This document shows positions 10,860 through 23,030 of a stretch of 64,000 nucleotides of DNA, in pieces (the first letter of the stretch is position 1; every line of letters begins with the position of its first letter). The DNA is taken from positions 6,879,175-6,943,174 of the forward strand of contig JAQJVL010000004.1 of the NCBI GenBank assembly GCA_035578905.1, in the 5' to 3' direction. Source of the DNA: Stictocephala bisonia. Its lineage: Eukaryota; Arthropoda; Insecta; Hemiptera; Membracidae. The translations under genes were made by a program, and so were the position numbers. The notes below the pieces were generated by a model. It searched no databases, was not told the origin of the DNA, and saw nothing but the letters and a program-made list of their open reading frames with translations.

Positions 10860-11519
10860 GTAGGGTTGGGCAAGTACTGCATTATCTTGACAAACAGCTT
10901 TTAATAGTATAACTTTTATTAAAATCTAAATTGGCCCAGTCTGCTTGATTTAAGCGTCAAATGTTTCGATCGTTCCGTTATTAGGCCAACGAAAACATTG
11001 AGTAACATTCTGAGTTAACATTTCCAAGTGAAGGAAGTGTTCATATAATATTTGTATGCTTGTATGCTTAGTCATACAAAAACTTTTTCGACAGCATGTA
11101 TTACAAGTTACAGAGTCAAAATTGACTGACAATAGTTATTTTATAACTATTATAAAGCAATTAAAATATTATAAACGCGTATTATAACAAACAGATGTTT
11201 TAAGTCACTCTTAATAACTCTTCTTTATCAAATTTGTTTTTTTTTAATAAAAATCTTTCAATGTAACAGATTTATAAGAACTTTTTTTAATCGCCAAACA
11301 AACTCTTTGACAAGAATATACATACATATTCCTTGTGAAGGGCCACTTTACACATTTTCCTGGGATGTGGTATATTAGCTGATACTGAAAAACATAATCC
11401 GGGATTCCAAAAATGAAGTCTTATTATATATATTTTTATTACTATTTATATATGTTTACTGATATGCTATAATTTGTTGGCAAAAATAAATATAACGTGT
11501 CCATTATATAACTCTGCAG

Positions 11520-11657
11520 CCATGAGAAGGCGGATTCGAGGAATCCTTATGTCAGGAAAGCAGTTCTCCTTGGATTCAAGAATGGATCTGGTGCAAGGAT
11601 TCAAACCCATTTCAGACAGTGAATGTCCAGGAACAGTCGAAGAGGAGTTGGAACCAG
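11520..11657 (+). CDS. Hdc: Histidine decarboxylase, C-terminal extension exon with MRRRIRGILMSGKQ
   Basis: Phase 1 in and out. Reads AMRRRIRGILMSGKQFSLDS, then RMDLVQGFKP and an acidic stretch ending in EEELEP. The RRR.RGILMSGKQFSLDS block matches the insect HDC tail in my memory. The acceptor ACTCTGCAG ends at 11519 and the donor GTAATT begins at 11658. The basic start and acidic end suggest a flexible, charged tail. Confidence 0.9.
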
Positions 11658-12263
11658 GTAATTTTGCGTCTTCGACAGTCAAACCTAAATATGGCTTAGG
11701 CTAAAGTGTTTACTGTTTTCTCTCCTTTATTATTTTATTTGAAGTAGCAATTCCATGAACCTACGTCTCTAAATATATTATCACTGGTATCGTTTTTTAT
11801 GGATAGTATTTGAATAGCCATTAACGAAAGAAAGGACGTGAAAAAGGCTATAAAACTGTACTAGCCAGCAGTTGCAAACACTGTAAGATCGAAAATATGT
11901 GCAGAATTTGTTAACACATTCCCAAAATTAAAACAGTTTTCACTATCTTGGCTGCAATGATGGTTGGGATTCGGTGAAAGTATTTGGAGGGGGCAAACCT
12001 ACCGGGGGTCTGGGGGTTTGTACAATTTTTAAAATTTAATGCTCTGATACTGCATTTTAAGGCTGTTTTTAGACTCAAATAACAATAAATTTTGCTATAT
12101 TATTTTAAGGAAAAAACCTCACTTGAACTCTCAATGGTTACTTAAAATGACCTTGCTGTATGATAGTGAAATGTGAAGTTCACTTATATTTACCAAGAGT
12201 TATTTTTTATGAATAATTTGGGGTAAATAATAACCATCATTTATGGCTTTAAACATGTATAAA

Positions 12264-13884
12264 ATTTTACCAAACATTACACACTGCTGGATATAAATTG
12301 CATATTGCTAATATAAATTACAAGAAACTGCACAATATTTTACCAAACATTACACACTGCTGGATACAAATTGCATATTGCTAATATAAATTACATGAAA
12401 CTGCACAATATTTTACCAAACATTACACACTTCTGGATACAAATTGCATATTGCTAATATAAATTACATGAAACTGCACAATATTTTACCAAACATTACA
12501 CACTGATGGATACAAATTGCATATTGCTAATATAAATTACATGAAACTGCACAATATTTTACCAAACATTACACACTGCTGGATACAAATTGCATATTGC
12601 TAATATTAATTTACATGAAACTGCACAATATTTTACCAAACATTACACACTGCTGGATACAAATTGCATATTGCTAATATTAATTTACATGAAACTGCAT
12701 AATATTTTACCAAACATTACACACTGATGGATACAAATTGCATATTGCTAATATAAATTACATGAAACTGCACAATATTTTACCAAACATTACACACTGA
12801 TGGATACAAATTGCATATTGCTAATATAAATTACATGAAACTGCACAATATTTTACCAAACATTACACACTGATGGATACAAATTGCATATTGCTAATAT
12901 AAATTACATGAAACTGCATAATATTTTACCAAACATTACACACTGCTGGATACAAATTGCATATTGCTAATATTAATTTACATGAAACTGCATAATATTT
13001 TACCAAACATTACACACTGCTGGATACAAATTGCATATTGCTAAAATAAATTTACATGAAACTGCATAATATTTTACCAAACATTACACACTGCTAGATA
13101 CAAATTGCATATTGCTAATATAAATTTACATGAAACTGCATAATATTTTACCAAACATTACACACTGCTTGATACAAATTGCATATTGCTAATATAAATT
13201 ACATGAAACTGCACAATATTTTAGCAAGCATTACACACTGCTGGATAGAAATTGCATATTACTAATATAAATTACACTAAACTGTACAATATTTTACCAA
13301 ACATTACACACTGATGGATACAAATTGCATATTACTAATATAAATAACATGAAACTGCACAATATTTTACCAAACATTACACACTGATGGATACAAATTG
13401 CATATTGCTAATATAAATTACATGAAACTGCACAATATTTTACCAAACATTACACACTGATGGATACAAATTGCATATTGCTAATATAATTTACATGAAA
13501 CTGCAAAATATTTTACCAAACATTACAAACTGCTGGATACAAATTGCATATTGCTAATATAAATTACATGAAACTGCACAATATTTTACCAAACATTACA
13601 CACTGATGGATACAAATTGCATATTACTAATATAAATTACATGAAACTGCACAATATTTCCCCAAACATTACACACTGCTGGATACAAATTGCATATTAC
13701 TAATATAAATTACATGAAACTGCACAATATTTTACCAAACATTACACACTGGATACAAATTGCATATTACTAATATAAATTACATGAAACTGCACAATAT
13801 TTTACCAAACATTACACACTGGATACAAATTGCATATTACTAATATAAATTACATGAAACTGCACAATATTTCCCCAAACATTA
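12264..13884. repeat. 73-bp tandem satellite inside an Hdc intron, about 22 copies
   Basis: The unit begins TTTTACCAAACATTACACAC and includes GGATACAAATTGCATATTGC and CATGAAACTGCACAATA. Copies differ by a few percent: GATGG or GCTGG after the ACACACT, AATATAAATT or AATATTAATTT later. The last copies (from about 13740) are short by about six bases. The array fills most of the 2.6-kb last intron. No coding role. Confidence 0.95.
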
Positions 13885-14264
13885 TGTGTGACATGAAATG
13901 AAAATCTTCTTTATTTTATAAGGTGAGGTTAGGACTTTCTATAATTTTGAATCGGACAGTAGACTCAGTTTAGGAAGCTACTACTAGCCCCTACAAACCA
14001 AGTCTAAGACCTGCGAGTTTAAGGCATGTCACTTAGTTATACGTTTAAAAATGAATTAACGTAAATTAATTGACATTAAATTCATGTTTAAACATGGAAG
14101 TCAGGTAAACCTAAACCAAAGTAAATGGCATGTAGAGGAGAAAGAATTGTTTCTCCCTCCACATTTTCCCTCCAGTGGCACAGCTACACACTAAACCATA
14201 CATATTCGACCACTGAGCTTGCGATTTATTTCAAATTATTTGTACTCTTTGTGTCTTGTTTCAG
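13885..14264. other. Last part of the Hdc intron, possible retroelement tail
   Basis: Begins with GAAATGAAAATCTTC and TTTATTTTATAAGG, which on the minus strand looks like a polyadenylation signal and retroelement 3' end. Toward 14205-14225 the minus strand reads AGCTCAGTGGTCGAA, a weak A-box-like sequence, but no B box follows. This could be an old SINE. It ends in the acceptor TTGTTTCAG (to 14264). Confidence 0.35.
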
Positions 14265-14413
14265 ACAATGGTAAATCGGAGAGCAATGGAGAGGAACCCA
14301 GATACCTTCACATCCGCCCTCGGTCTGCCGACTTCTCTACTCGGCGAAGCGATGATAACCAAATGAATTCATCCAGAGTGTGTCCCAAATGTGGCCACAA
14401 TATAACTTCCTAA
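14265..14413 (+). CDS. Hdc: Histidine decarboxylase, last coding exon and stop
   Basis: Phase 1 in (G plus AC gives D). Reads DNGKSESNGEEPRYLHIRPR, then SADFSTRRSDD and ends VCPKCGHNITS and TAA at 14411-14413. The acceptor is TTGTTTCAG to 14264. The final CPKCGH holds one CxxC pair with a following histidine, reminiscent of half a zinc site, but this alone does not show metal binding. The six exons together give 297 residues plus a stop. The exon is assigned by frame continuity and ending context; this tail is less conserved in my memory than earlier exons. Confidence 0.75.
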
Positions 14414-15344
14414 TGTCAAAAAAAAAAAAAAAAAAGAAACAAACACGATTCCTTAATTTAAATTTTTCATTTATCGAACTCAGTCTTCAATATATTTATT
14501 TTGAAATGGTTAATGCTCGTAAGTGATTTATTGTATTTGTATGATTCGGCCACAAACACTTCTTTGCGAAATACCAGGTTGCATGCAAAGACTCATCAAT
14601 ATCTGTGATGGTTATTTAGATTATTACTAATACATTTTCAGTTGTTTTCAGTTCATTATGTGTTTAACAGATCTACAACATGTCAGGCAAACTAATGAAA
14701 AAGTTTTATTTTTTAATGTTGCGTATTATATTTTGTTGATAACATCCACTGAATCAGCAGATAACGTTTTTGTAATGTTATATTTCTGTAAATTTAACTA
14801 TATAACAATTTATTTACTAATGTAAATGGATTTGTATAAGCTATGCGTTTATGTTAGTAAAACACACTCATTTTGAGTTTGTGGCTGTGATTTGTTTTTT
14901 AAGTATAATTAAAGCGTTCTACTTAGACGATATGACATTGGCCTAAGATTCTTCCAAACATAGCTGAGAAGTAATGGCGTAAATTAGTCTTTAAAAAAAA
15001 ACACGAAGATTCGTCTAGATGTTACTTCTTAAGCGTGGAAACTCCATGAAGCACCATGTAAAAATACATTTTATTCATGTTAAAACATGCAAGAAAAAAT
15101 AATACTGCACATATAGGATTTGAAATGAAGCTGACACGTAAGTAAAATAGAAAAGACAATCTTTATTTACTTACGAACTCAGCCTTACTAACCAGTAAAT
15201 AGACTCTCTCTCATAATCGTAGCTCTGATTTACTTGTAACGAGGTTTTAAAAAAATCAGTGTTTAATTTATATTAGGAAATATTATACTAAGAAAAAAGT
15301 TCAGTACAGAAATTGGAAGTAGTAGGAAATTAAGGAGTATTGTG
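14414..15344 (+). other. Probable Hdc 3' untranslated region and flank
   Basis: An 18-nt A-run starts 4 nt after the stop codon (14418-14435). A possible polyadenylation signal ATTAAA is at 14908-14913; no perfect AATAAA was seen before 15344. The true 3' end cannot be fixed from sequence. Confidence 0.4.
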
Positions 15345-16245
15345 AAGCTGATGAGATTACGCCAGTTGTTAGAGCTAGTGATGTGTAACTGATGAGGTCT
15401 CACAAGTTGTCAGGGCTAGTGATGTGTGACTGATAAGGTCTCACAAGTTGTCAGGGCTAGCGATGTGTGACTTATTACGTCTCACAAGTTGTAAGGGCTA
15501 GTGATGTGTGACTGATGAGGTCTCACAAGTTGTCAGGGCTAGCGATGTGTAAATTATTACGTCTCACAAGTTGTAAGGGCTAGTGATGTGTGACTGATAA
15601 GGTCTCACAAGTTGTCAGGGCTAGTGATGTGTGACTGATTAGGTCTCACAAGTTGTCAGGGCTAGTGATGTGTGACTGATTAGGTCTCACAAGTTGTCAG
15701 TGCTAGTGATGTGTGACTGATAAGGTCTCACAATTTGTCAGGGATAGTGATGTGTGACTGATTACGTCTCACAAATTGTCAGGGCTAGTGATGTGTGACT
15801 GATAAGCTCTCACAAGTTGTCAGTGCTAGTGATGTGTGACTGATAAGATCTCACAAGTTGTCAGGGCTAGTGATGTGTGACTGATAAGGTCTCACAATTT
15901 GTCAGGGATAGTGATGTGTGACTGATTACGTCTCACAAATTGTCAGGGCTAGTGATGTGTGACTGATAAGCTCTCACAAGTTGTCAGTGCTAGTGATGTG
16001 TGACTGATAAGATCTCACAAGTTGTCAGGGCTAGTGATGTGTGGCTGATTAGGTCTCACAAGTTGTCAGGGCTAGTGATGTGTGACTGATAAGCTCTCAC
16101 AAGTTGTCAGGGCTAGTGATGTGTGGCTGATTAGCTCTCACAAGTAGTCAGGGCTAGTGATGTGTGACTGATAAGCTCTCACAAGTTGTCAGGGCTAGTG
16201 ATGTGTGGCAGATGAAGCTACACCAGTTGTCAGGGCTAGTGATGG
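15345..16245. repeat. 41-bp tandem satellite, about 22 copies
   Basis: The unit reads TGATGTGTGACTGATAAGG followed by TCTCACAAGTTGTCAGGGC and TAG. Variants at the TAAGG/TTAGG/TTACG position recur in pairs, suggesting higher-order duplication (the stretch at about 15720-15880 repeats at about 15880-16030). It lies 0.9 kb after the Hdc stop codon. Confidence 0.95.
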
Positions 16246-19200
16246 GAGAAACGACACATTTGGATAAATGAATGACAGTGGGTTATTTTTATAACAAGTC
16301 ACTGTTTTTATTAAATAAACACTGACGAAAAACTTCCTAACGTTTCAAGATCCAGAAAGAGTTCATTGAACAGACTTTAGTTCGTTGAATTTGCGTTAAT
16401 TACTTTGACTATTATTCTTTTTTTGGATGCAAGTACTAATTAATTTTGCAAGACTAAGAACATATTTTGTCAATTTATTGTTAGTTTGTAATAAAATAAT
16501 GCCTAGATAAAGTAATTTCCAATTAATTAATAAAAAAAACTAGTAGATAAAAGGACGGTTTAGGAATAAAATTGATAACATAATAAATTTTTATTTTTAT
16601 TATATCTTTGTAGTCCTTTTACATTTCATATTAGTATACAGTATACCTCTAACATTAAAACGTGTTTTATTGCTAAACTAAATCATATAAAATATATAAA
16701 AGCGTCTTTATAGAAAAAATAACAAATTTACACAGCCAAAAATAAATACACTTTATATATACTGCTAAGAGTTATGTATTATTAAAGGGGAAAACAAAGC
16801 ACATAAAATACTCGAAAAGTAACAAAATGTGTTATTGGTTTACAAAAACTTAAACCATTTTCAAATAATAAATGAAAACTAAATATAAATTATCTGGATA
16901 ATGTAAAAAGTATTGACGAAGATAAACCACGCTATAATTAAAAATAAAAATCAATATAAATGTACCTAAAATATTTATCAATAAATTATCCTAGTTAAAA
17001 TTTCAATTGAAAAACAGAAAATGACGGAATATTTAATTAGTTCCCTAGCAAAGTCAATTATTGGTTCCATTTAGAGTGACTGACTTGACCAGCGGCAGAT
17101 GCGCATGTAGCTGGCTGATCTTGGGCTTCATGGGGTTCCCCACTCATGCCAGTGTTAACAAGAGTTGTACCGTAAAACACACGTTACGTTTACTTTGTTC
17201 GTGTTATTTAAAAAGGTTCTGGGTTCTAACATTCCCTTGTGCATGTTTGCTCAGTAGCCTGATGTACGGCTTTCGGTGTTCGTTATTCTCTTCTATCAGA
17301 GACAAGTTGTGGGTACAATAATTTGTAAATAATAAGTTAAGAAATGTATTTTTATTAGCGTTATTATTGTTCCATATTTGTCTATGCATAGATATCGAAG
17401 TATATGAAATTGATATATCTGTAAGTATATTCAGTATTATATCTATAGTATTTTCATCCCTAATGAAATGAGTGGGTCCAAAGTTCGCATCCTATGTGTT
17501 ATTTCATGTTATATTATAAGCTTTGAATCGTTAATACTATGTGCTACATTAAAAACATAACATATTTTACTCTCTGCACATTCCAACAGTAACAAGTGAC
17601 ATTTTAACAGCTGCTGTTGAGATGAAGCGTAAATATTTGTTAAATAAAATGTTCGTTTAGTTCCAAAGGGATCAAAATATTAATAAACAAGCTCTAAAAG
17701 TGAGTTTACTTGTAAAGGGCAAAGCCTGTTTGAAAATCAAAGCTCTTCTATCACTCAATGAAGGGTTTAATTCGGTACAGGAGAGACAGACAAGTAAAAA
17801 TGGGCTCTTTAAAAGTGGTATCTTTGCTTAGGGAGATACATTAATAAATCTTCTTGTTTGTAATATTACATTTACAACTAAACAAAAACTAATCTTCAAT
17901 AATCCCCCAAAGATCGTGCACTGACAGAGTTCCAATGGTCCAATGATAGTCTTGAACTAACGTATTTACCTTTATGTCACTCTCATGATTGCTTTTGTGA
18001 TTCTTTATGTTAAGGTTTTGGCCCTTAAGTAACATTTTTTACTTTATTGGTAATATGAAATATTATTTGTTTGCCTTAAGTTAATTTGACGCTCAAACTT
18101 GATCATATTTTGTTGTTTATTTATTGGCCTAAATTTTTTCATTTTTTATTTTTCAGTTTATTTATTATTTATTTTAAATATTCTTTATTGTTATTTATAT
18201 TTTTTATTTATTAATTTTCAATTAAACCACGTTATTTGATTTGTTTAAGATAATGTTTGAATACAAATTTATTTTTGCCTCTTCTTGATTAGTTTTGTTG
18301 AAACCTGTCTGTATATTAACGGTTTTAGCTATAAAACTCTCAAATTCCAAAGTCGTAGGTATTCTAAATTTTATATAATCAGTGGGTAAAACTTAATGAC
18401 ATCTATGAACTTTTTAATAGTTATATTAGAGTTTTCAAGATATTATGTTGGCCAAAAATAGTAATATTCTGTTTTATTTCAAAAGTGGACATAAGTAAAT
18501 TATTATTTAATGAACTTTGAAAAACTTTACTTCTCTTGTGTGTTTGGTTAGATTTAATATGTTTATTAAGCAGCTTATTTATCCTTGTAAAAACACGAAC
18601 GTTTGGTCAACAGAATATTGATTTCTCTGTTCCTAATAGTGCAGATGATCTGTTATTTTTAAAGGGTAATAACTGCAGTTAAATAACTAAACTAAGATTG
18701 CTCGTGGTTTAGAGAAAACTGATGCACGTCATTCACTTGGCAGAGGCACTCTGAGCAGATCCATACTGCAGGAGTGCGTTGTTGTCATAATGAACGGGAG
18801 TTACAGAGAGAGCTAACCAGTTGTGGACCTCTGTCGGTCTGACAACCACGCTCAGTCCACAAACACTGCAAAGTCCGCAAAGTACATATAATATTGTAGG
18901 ACACTGTTAAGCAAAGAGCAATTTGCATATAGATAGTTTATCTGTGGCCAATGGCAGAGAGCTAGGAGATCATAGTGCGTAAAGTTCACCTTGGTATCTA
19001 GTAATAGTTAGTGAGATAAAACGCATAATTCTAAATTTAAACATTCAGGTGAATAATCTAAACAGGTTCAAATTTAGTAAAATGTTTGACTGACTTTGTA
19101 AAATATTTGTAGACTTTTGATGTAATGTATATTCATAATATACGTCCACGTCTTCTCAACAAGAAATCGGATAACTAACAAAATAGTTTTGGACTTGTGG

Positions 19201-19752
19201 TGTCAGAAACACTGTGGTATTGAAAAATGTTCCCACTGTACTAAATGTAAAGCGGATTTACATAAAAGACTAGTATTTTATAGTTAATTAGACTCTAAAG
19301 TGTGTTTTATCCTCACAGATGTATTACCTCCGTGGTAATACATACTCCCTATACCACGGATTTGTAATAAACCTTACGAAAACAACTCAAGAAAAGTCTA
19401 AAGTAAAATCTATTTAGTTGTTTATCATGTTTTTCTCTTTAAATATAAAAAATTAACTGAGTTAATTTAACAACAAACTGTGACTACCTCGTCCTGGCTT
19501 TATGCTTTCATTGATTAGTTTGTACGTAATTCAAACGAATATTGTACCTCCAATATTGTAATATAATATTGGATGTTGGCCAACGCCTATGTGTTTGTAT
19601 GGTGCATAAATGTAATTTGTAACTAATTATAATCTTGTTATGATAATAGGTTTATGTTCAAGAAGGTAAGATCGCAAAGATAAGATGAAGTGACAATTGT
19701 AGAAGGTGTTCTGCAATAACCGTTGTTTTCAAGGTCATTGTTTGTTGTATTG

Positions 19753-19756
<4 letters not shown>
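16246..19756. other. Anonymous AT-rich region
   Basis: No gene recognised. A GC-richer patch at about 17075-17170 encodes a short minus-strand frame with no motif. At 19320-19365 two overlapping inverted repeats occur (GTATTACC with GGTAATAC, and TCCGTGGTA with TACCACGGA). A moderately GC-rich patch at 18720-18850 could be an exon or promoter, but I see no supporting motif. Confidence 0.5.
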
Positions 19757-19833
<77 letters not shown>

Positions 19834-19835
19834 GC
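19757..19835. repeat. TA microsatellite
   Basis: About 35 TA units with a few interruptions near the 3' end. The length is probably not reliable in an assembly. Confidence 0.95.
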
Positions 19836-20329
19836 AACATATTAATTCTATGGCTTGTGGAATTATAAGGAACATGCCGTCTTACATGGCATAACTGATC
19901 TTAGCAGAGCATAAAAACGTTACTCATTTCCAAACATTGGAATAGTTACCATGTTCAAACTTCTTTACAGATCAATTTTAAAGTGATAAAATCCTTTTTA
20001 CTGATCTATTTTTCTAAAACTTTTTTGTTGCTAAATGATGTTGATTTCCAGGATTCAAAATATGTTTTCAAAAAGAATAAAGCTTGTGAAACAATGTGGC
20101 TCTCACCTACTCTGTAGGTTTGAAATATTTTTTAAATTACTTATAAAATCGTTGTTTTAAAATTGTTATGAATGAAATTGTACAAAGAAATCTCACCAAA
20201 TAACTGGACACGTACATGCGTACGTTTTCATTCAAAGAGCTTTAGCTCTTAGAGTAAATATTTTTTCTGTAATAAAAATAGAACATCGAGTGCTTACTAC
20301 CTATATAAGTAGTAATGTACATTAACCAG

Positions 20330-21130
20330 TGCAAAATGGCGACTGGCTAATCTTTTTTAGCAGAGGATATTGAAAAACTATAAAACCACCTTCATTTCTA
20401 TTAAATGGGTCGAGATAAATGGCACTGCACAGATATTCGTACCGTTATGTCAATAATGTCTTTAAAAGATAATTTTCCATTTCTTCAATCAAATACCTAG
20501 ATTTATGACTAGTTTTTTACAACATGTCAAATTCCCACTCAAATATTGCTGAAGAAAAGTTAACCAGTCACTATTTTGGATAGGGTGGTTCTTTTGACTT
20601 GTGGCGTCTTACTTAGAAAACAATAGGCTTTAAAATCACGTGCAACTCATCATACCTATCATTTAAACTTTTTACGATATTCTCCACGGGCTCTGCCCTG
20701 TAGATTGAAAAAAACTACAAACTGCATCAAAAGATAGAAAAAAATCCTACAGAGGTATACTAAATCTCCATTATTTTTCTGGAACAATATAACAGAAATG
20801 AAGGTGGTTCTATAGTTTTTCAAACACCCTCTGCTAAGAAATATAACGAATCGCCATTTCTGATAGGGTGATTCTTTTGAATTGATACTTATTCAGAAAA
20901 AAATAGGCTTTAAAATTATGGGCAAAGTCTTCAAAATTATGGGCAACTCATTACAGCCTTTCATTTAAACATTTTACAATATGCTCCACGGGCCCTCCCA
21001 TATAGGTTGAAAAAAAATAACAGACTGTATCAAAAGATATAAAAAACGTTCTACAGAAGCATACTAAATATCAATTATTTACCTGGACCCATTTAAGAGA
21101 AATGAAGGTGGTTCCATACATTTTCAAAGC
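20330..21130. repeat. Small dispersed-repeat cluster: inverted flank plus two 290-bp direct copies
   Basis: Copy 1 (about 20570-20855) and copy 2 (about 20862-21125) share blocks such as TAGGGTG.TTCTTTTGA, AATAGGCTTTAAAAT, TTTACAATATGCTCCACGGG with variants, and GAAATGAAGGTGGTTC. The segment 20333-20403 is the inverse complement of about 20800-20855 (AGCAGAGG...GAAAAACTATA.AACCACC). This is the layout of a short inverted-repeat element of about 530 bp with a partly duplicated neighbour. No coding capacity. Confidence 0.6.
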
Positions 21131-22257
21131 CGCATGAGTAGTACGTGGAGGGTCGAAAACATGGATATGACTCGTATTCTATTTACAGCTTAATACATAT
21201 ATTTAAATTCATTTTATTATATACCACAATAAAATACTCCTTTGCCATAGCTATATGAAAAAGAAAAGAATGTATTAACAATTCCATGCCTGTACATCCT
21301 ACACTAACATTTCTTGTAAACAAATCAAAGAAAACAATCACTTTGATTTTAGTTTTATAAAACTGCTTTCCTTACTCAGTTCATCTGCTTTAATAGCAAT
21401 AATAATAGTCTATTTCTTCAATAATACAAAATCTAGGATTATGTTAATAATAAAAAAATAATAACAACAATATTATCGTTTTTGTTATTATTTTATTCAG
21501 TCTTCCTTTTTTTAAAAAGTTTTAACTATACATAATCTGATTGGATATTTGGACAGTTCCTTATAAGGACGCCTTTCAGTTACAAGAAATATTTGGTACT
21601 ATTGATATTTCTCTTTAAAACGAAACAAACAAAAAAGTAAACCACGTTCTAATCAGTAAGTTAGTTTTCCATTCTTTTTTTAACTATTCAAAACGTAAAA
21701 TAAAATAATAAAATATAGTAAAAATGTATACCATACACTGATTACATTTTACGTCACCATCTTCTCACTGAACGTAAAAGAGTCAAGAGGTAGTGAGTTT
21801 ATCAACTGCTTACTTTTTCATGCAGACTAGTATTCCGTTGCTGAGCCAACAATACAACATTTAGACTATACATACGGTATTTCTTTGAGATTTATATTGT
21901 CATTTGCAAAGCCGAACACCTCATACAATTTATGTTGATGTAATCAATAAATTCTGTATTTCAGAAAATGAGCAAGTGTTGAAGAACCTGCATCTAATTT
22001 CAGGACATTCATTTGTGAAATTAGTTTTCAAGTTCACAAAGTTAAACAGCTGGTAAATTTAAGGACCAATTATACAAGTTATTGGTGTTTGTAAATTGTT
22101 GTTCACTGTCCGCTTCTGTATATCAAATAAATAAATGTAGACACTTCACTTGTGTATTGATCCTTTCCTTAATTTCCACTAATATTACTCAATACAAATA
22201 TTTATGTTACAATTATTTTAATAAAATACTATGAATAAGTGGAAGAATTTTCGCTCT
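21131..22257. other. Anonymous AT-rich region
   Basis: No gene, repeat array or mobile element recognised. Confidence 0.5.
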
Positions 22258-22359
22258 AAATCCGTTATATGCCTCCCAACTTTATTTTCCCACAATAATG
22301 TTAAATAATGAAGAGAAATGTACTGTAAAAAAAAGTTAAAGATTGTTGAAGTTAGGGCT

Positions 22360-22530
22360 AAGGAGCCCTCTCTAACACTCTAACTCTAACCTGAGGACCA
22401 ACGGCTTGACGTGACTTCCGAACCACGGGAGCGGCAAGGCAAAATCCATTAGTGGCCACATCGGGAATCGAACCCGGACAAGCAGCGTGGCAAGCCAGCG
22501 CCTTAGTCCCCTTATCTACGGCCACTCCAG
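22360..22530 (-). mobile_element. tRNA-derived SINE (family B)
   Basis: The minus strand carries TGGCCGTAGATAAGG (A box, 22524-22510) and a perfect GGTTCGATTCC (B box, 22474-22464), about 35 nt apart. The tRNA-like head is followed by about 100 bp of body (through GGTTCGGAAGTCACGTCAAG). Its absence from the sister MITE copy at 29119-29363 shows it inserted later. Confidence 0.7.
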
Positions 22531-22668
22531 TAAGGTGTAATTGTAGATGTAATCGTGATCAACTTAGGTTACAACCGTGATCAACTTAAGTTACAACCGA
22601 GATTTGCTTAGGTTAAAACCGTGTCAACTTTGGTAGCACCTGTGATCAGCTTGAGTAGCACAGGTTAA

Positions 22669-22700
22669 GTTAGGTTAGGTTAGGTTAGGTTAGGTTAGGT
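22669..22700. repeat. Interstitial (TTAGG)n tract
   Basis: Six consecutive perfect TTAGG units inside the MITE-like element. The sister element at 29119-29363 has a shorter, degenerate tract at the same place, so the tract belongs to the element and is not a healed telomere. Confidence 0.85.
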
Positions 22701-22775
22701 TTACGTATCCCCTTATTAAACAATGCTGTAAGAAAATACAGTTGCGAGGCACGTAACGGATTTGTCGGTTATAAT

Positions 22776-23030
22776 TGGCGGGTAGCTTAGTTGGTTGAAT
22801 CTTCTCAGTTCGATCCCAATTGTGTCATAACACATTTTGAAAGAGGTCGCCTGATAACCACCGGCTGTTCATTTGTGACACTTTTTAAAGAATAATTGGC
22901 CTTCGTTTGGAACAATGAATACATTCCCTCATCTACACTCATCACACTCATTCGAAATCCATATTCGCCCATATCTTGACGATCGGTGTCTTAATTAAGA
23001 ATAAATAAAAAATATAAATAAATAAAAGAT
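22776..23030 (+). mobile_element. tRNA-derived SINE (family C)
   Basis: A box TAGCTTAGTTGG at 22783-22794 and B box-like AGTTCGATCC at 22807-22816. The spacing between them is shorter than in a tRNA, so an internal deletion is likely. A roughly 170-bp body follows, ending in an AATAAATAAA tail at about 22999-23028. It starts just after the right end of the MITE-like element. Confidence 0.65.

Larger units (their letters stand above)
22258..22763. mobile_element. MITE-like inverted-repeat element, copy 1, with internal TTAGG tract and nested SINE
   Basis: The left end AAATCCGTTATATGCCTCCC is mirrored at the right end (inverse complement AAATCCGTTACGTGCCTCGC) for about 50 bp. Inside are degenerate units of GTGATCAACTTAGGT and a run of six TTAGG units. 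A second, shorter copy lies at 29119-29363. Copy 1 is longer because a SINE (about 22360-22530) sits inside. There is no coding capacity, so it is non-autonomous. The superfamily is not determined; no clear target duplication was found. Confidence 0.75.

Noticed and set aside
10565..10912. 115-codon open frame as a separate gene
   Set aside because: Only 10686-10859 fits Hdc with splice sites and phase; the ends are intron read-through.
12264..16245. Regularly spaced repeats as a CRISPR-like array
   Set aside because: The units are contiguous tandem copies without unique spacers, and the context is a eukaryotic intron and gene flank.
17061..17321. 86-codon frame in a GC-richer patch
   Set aside because: No recognised domain on either strand and no convincing splice sites.
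22440..22530. Genuine tRNA gene at the family B SINE head
   Set aside because: The A and B boxes fit, but the acceptor arm does not pair and a non-tRNA body follows, as in SINEs.
22669..22700. TTAGG tract as a telomere or fusion site
   Set aside because: Only six units, and the same tract occurs inside a sister mobile element at 29119-29363.
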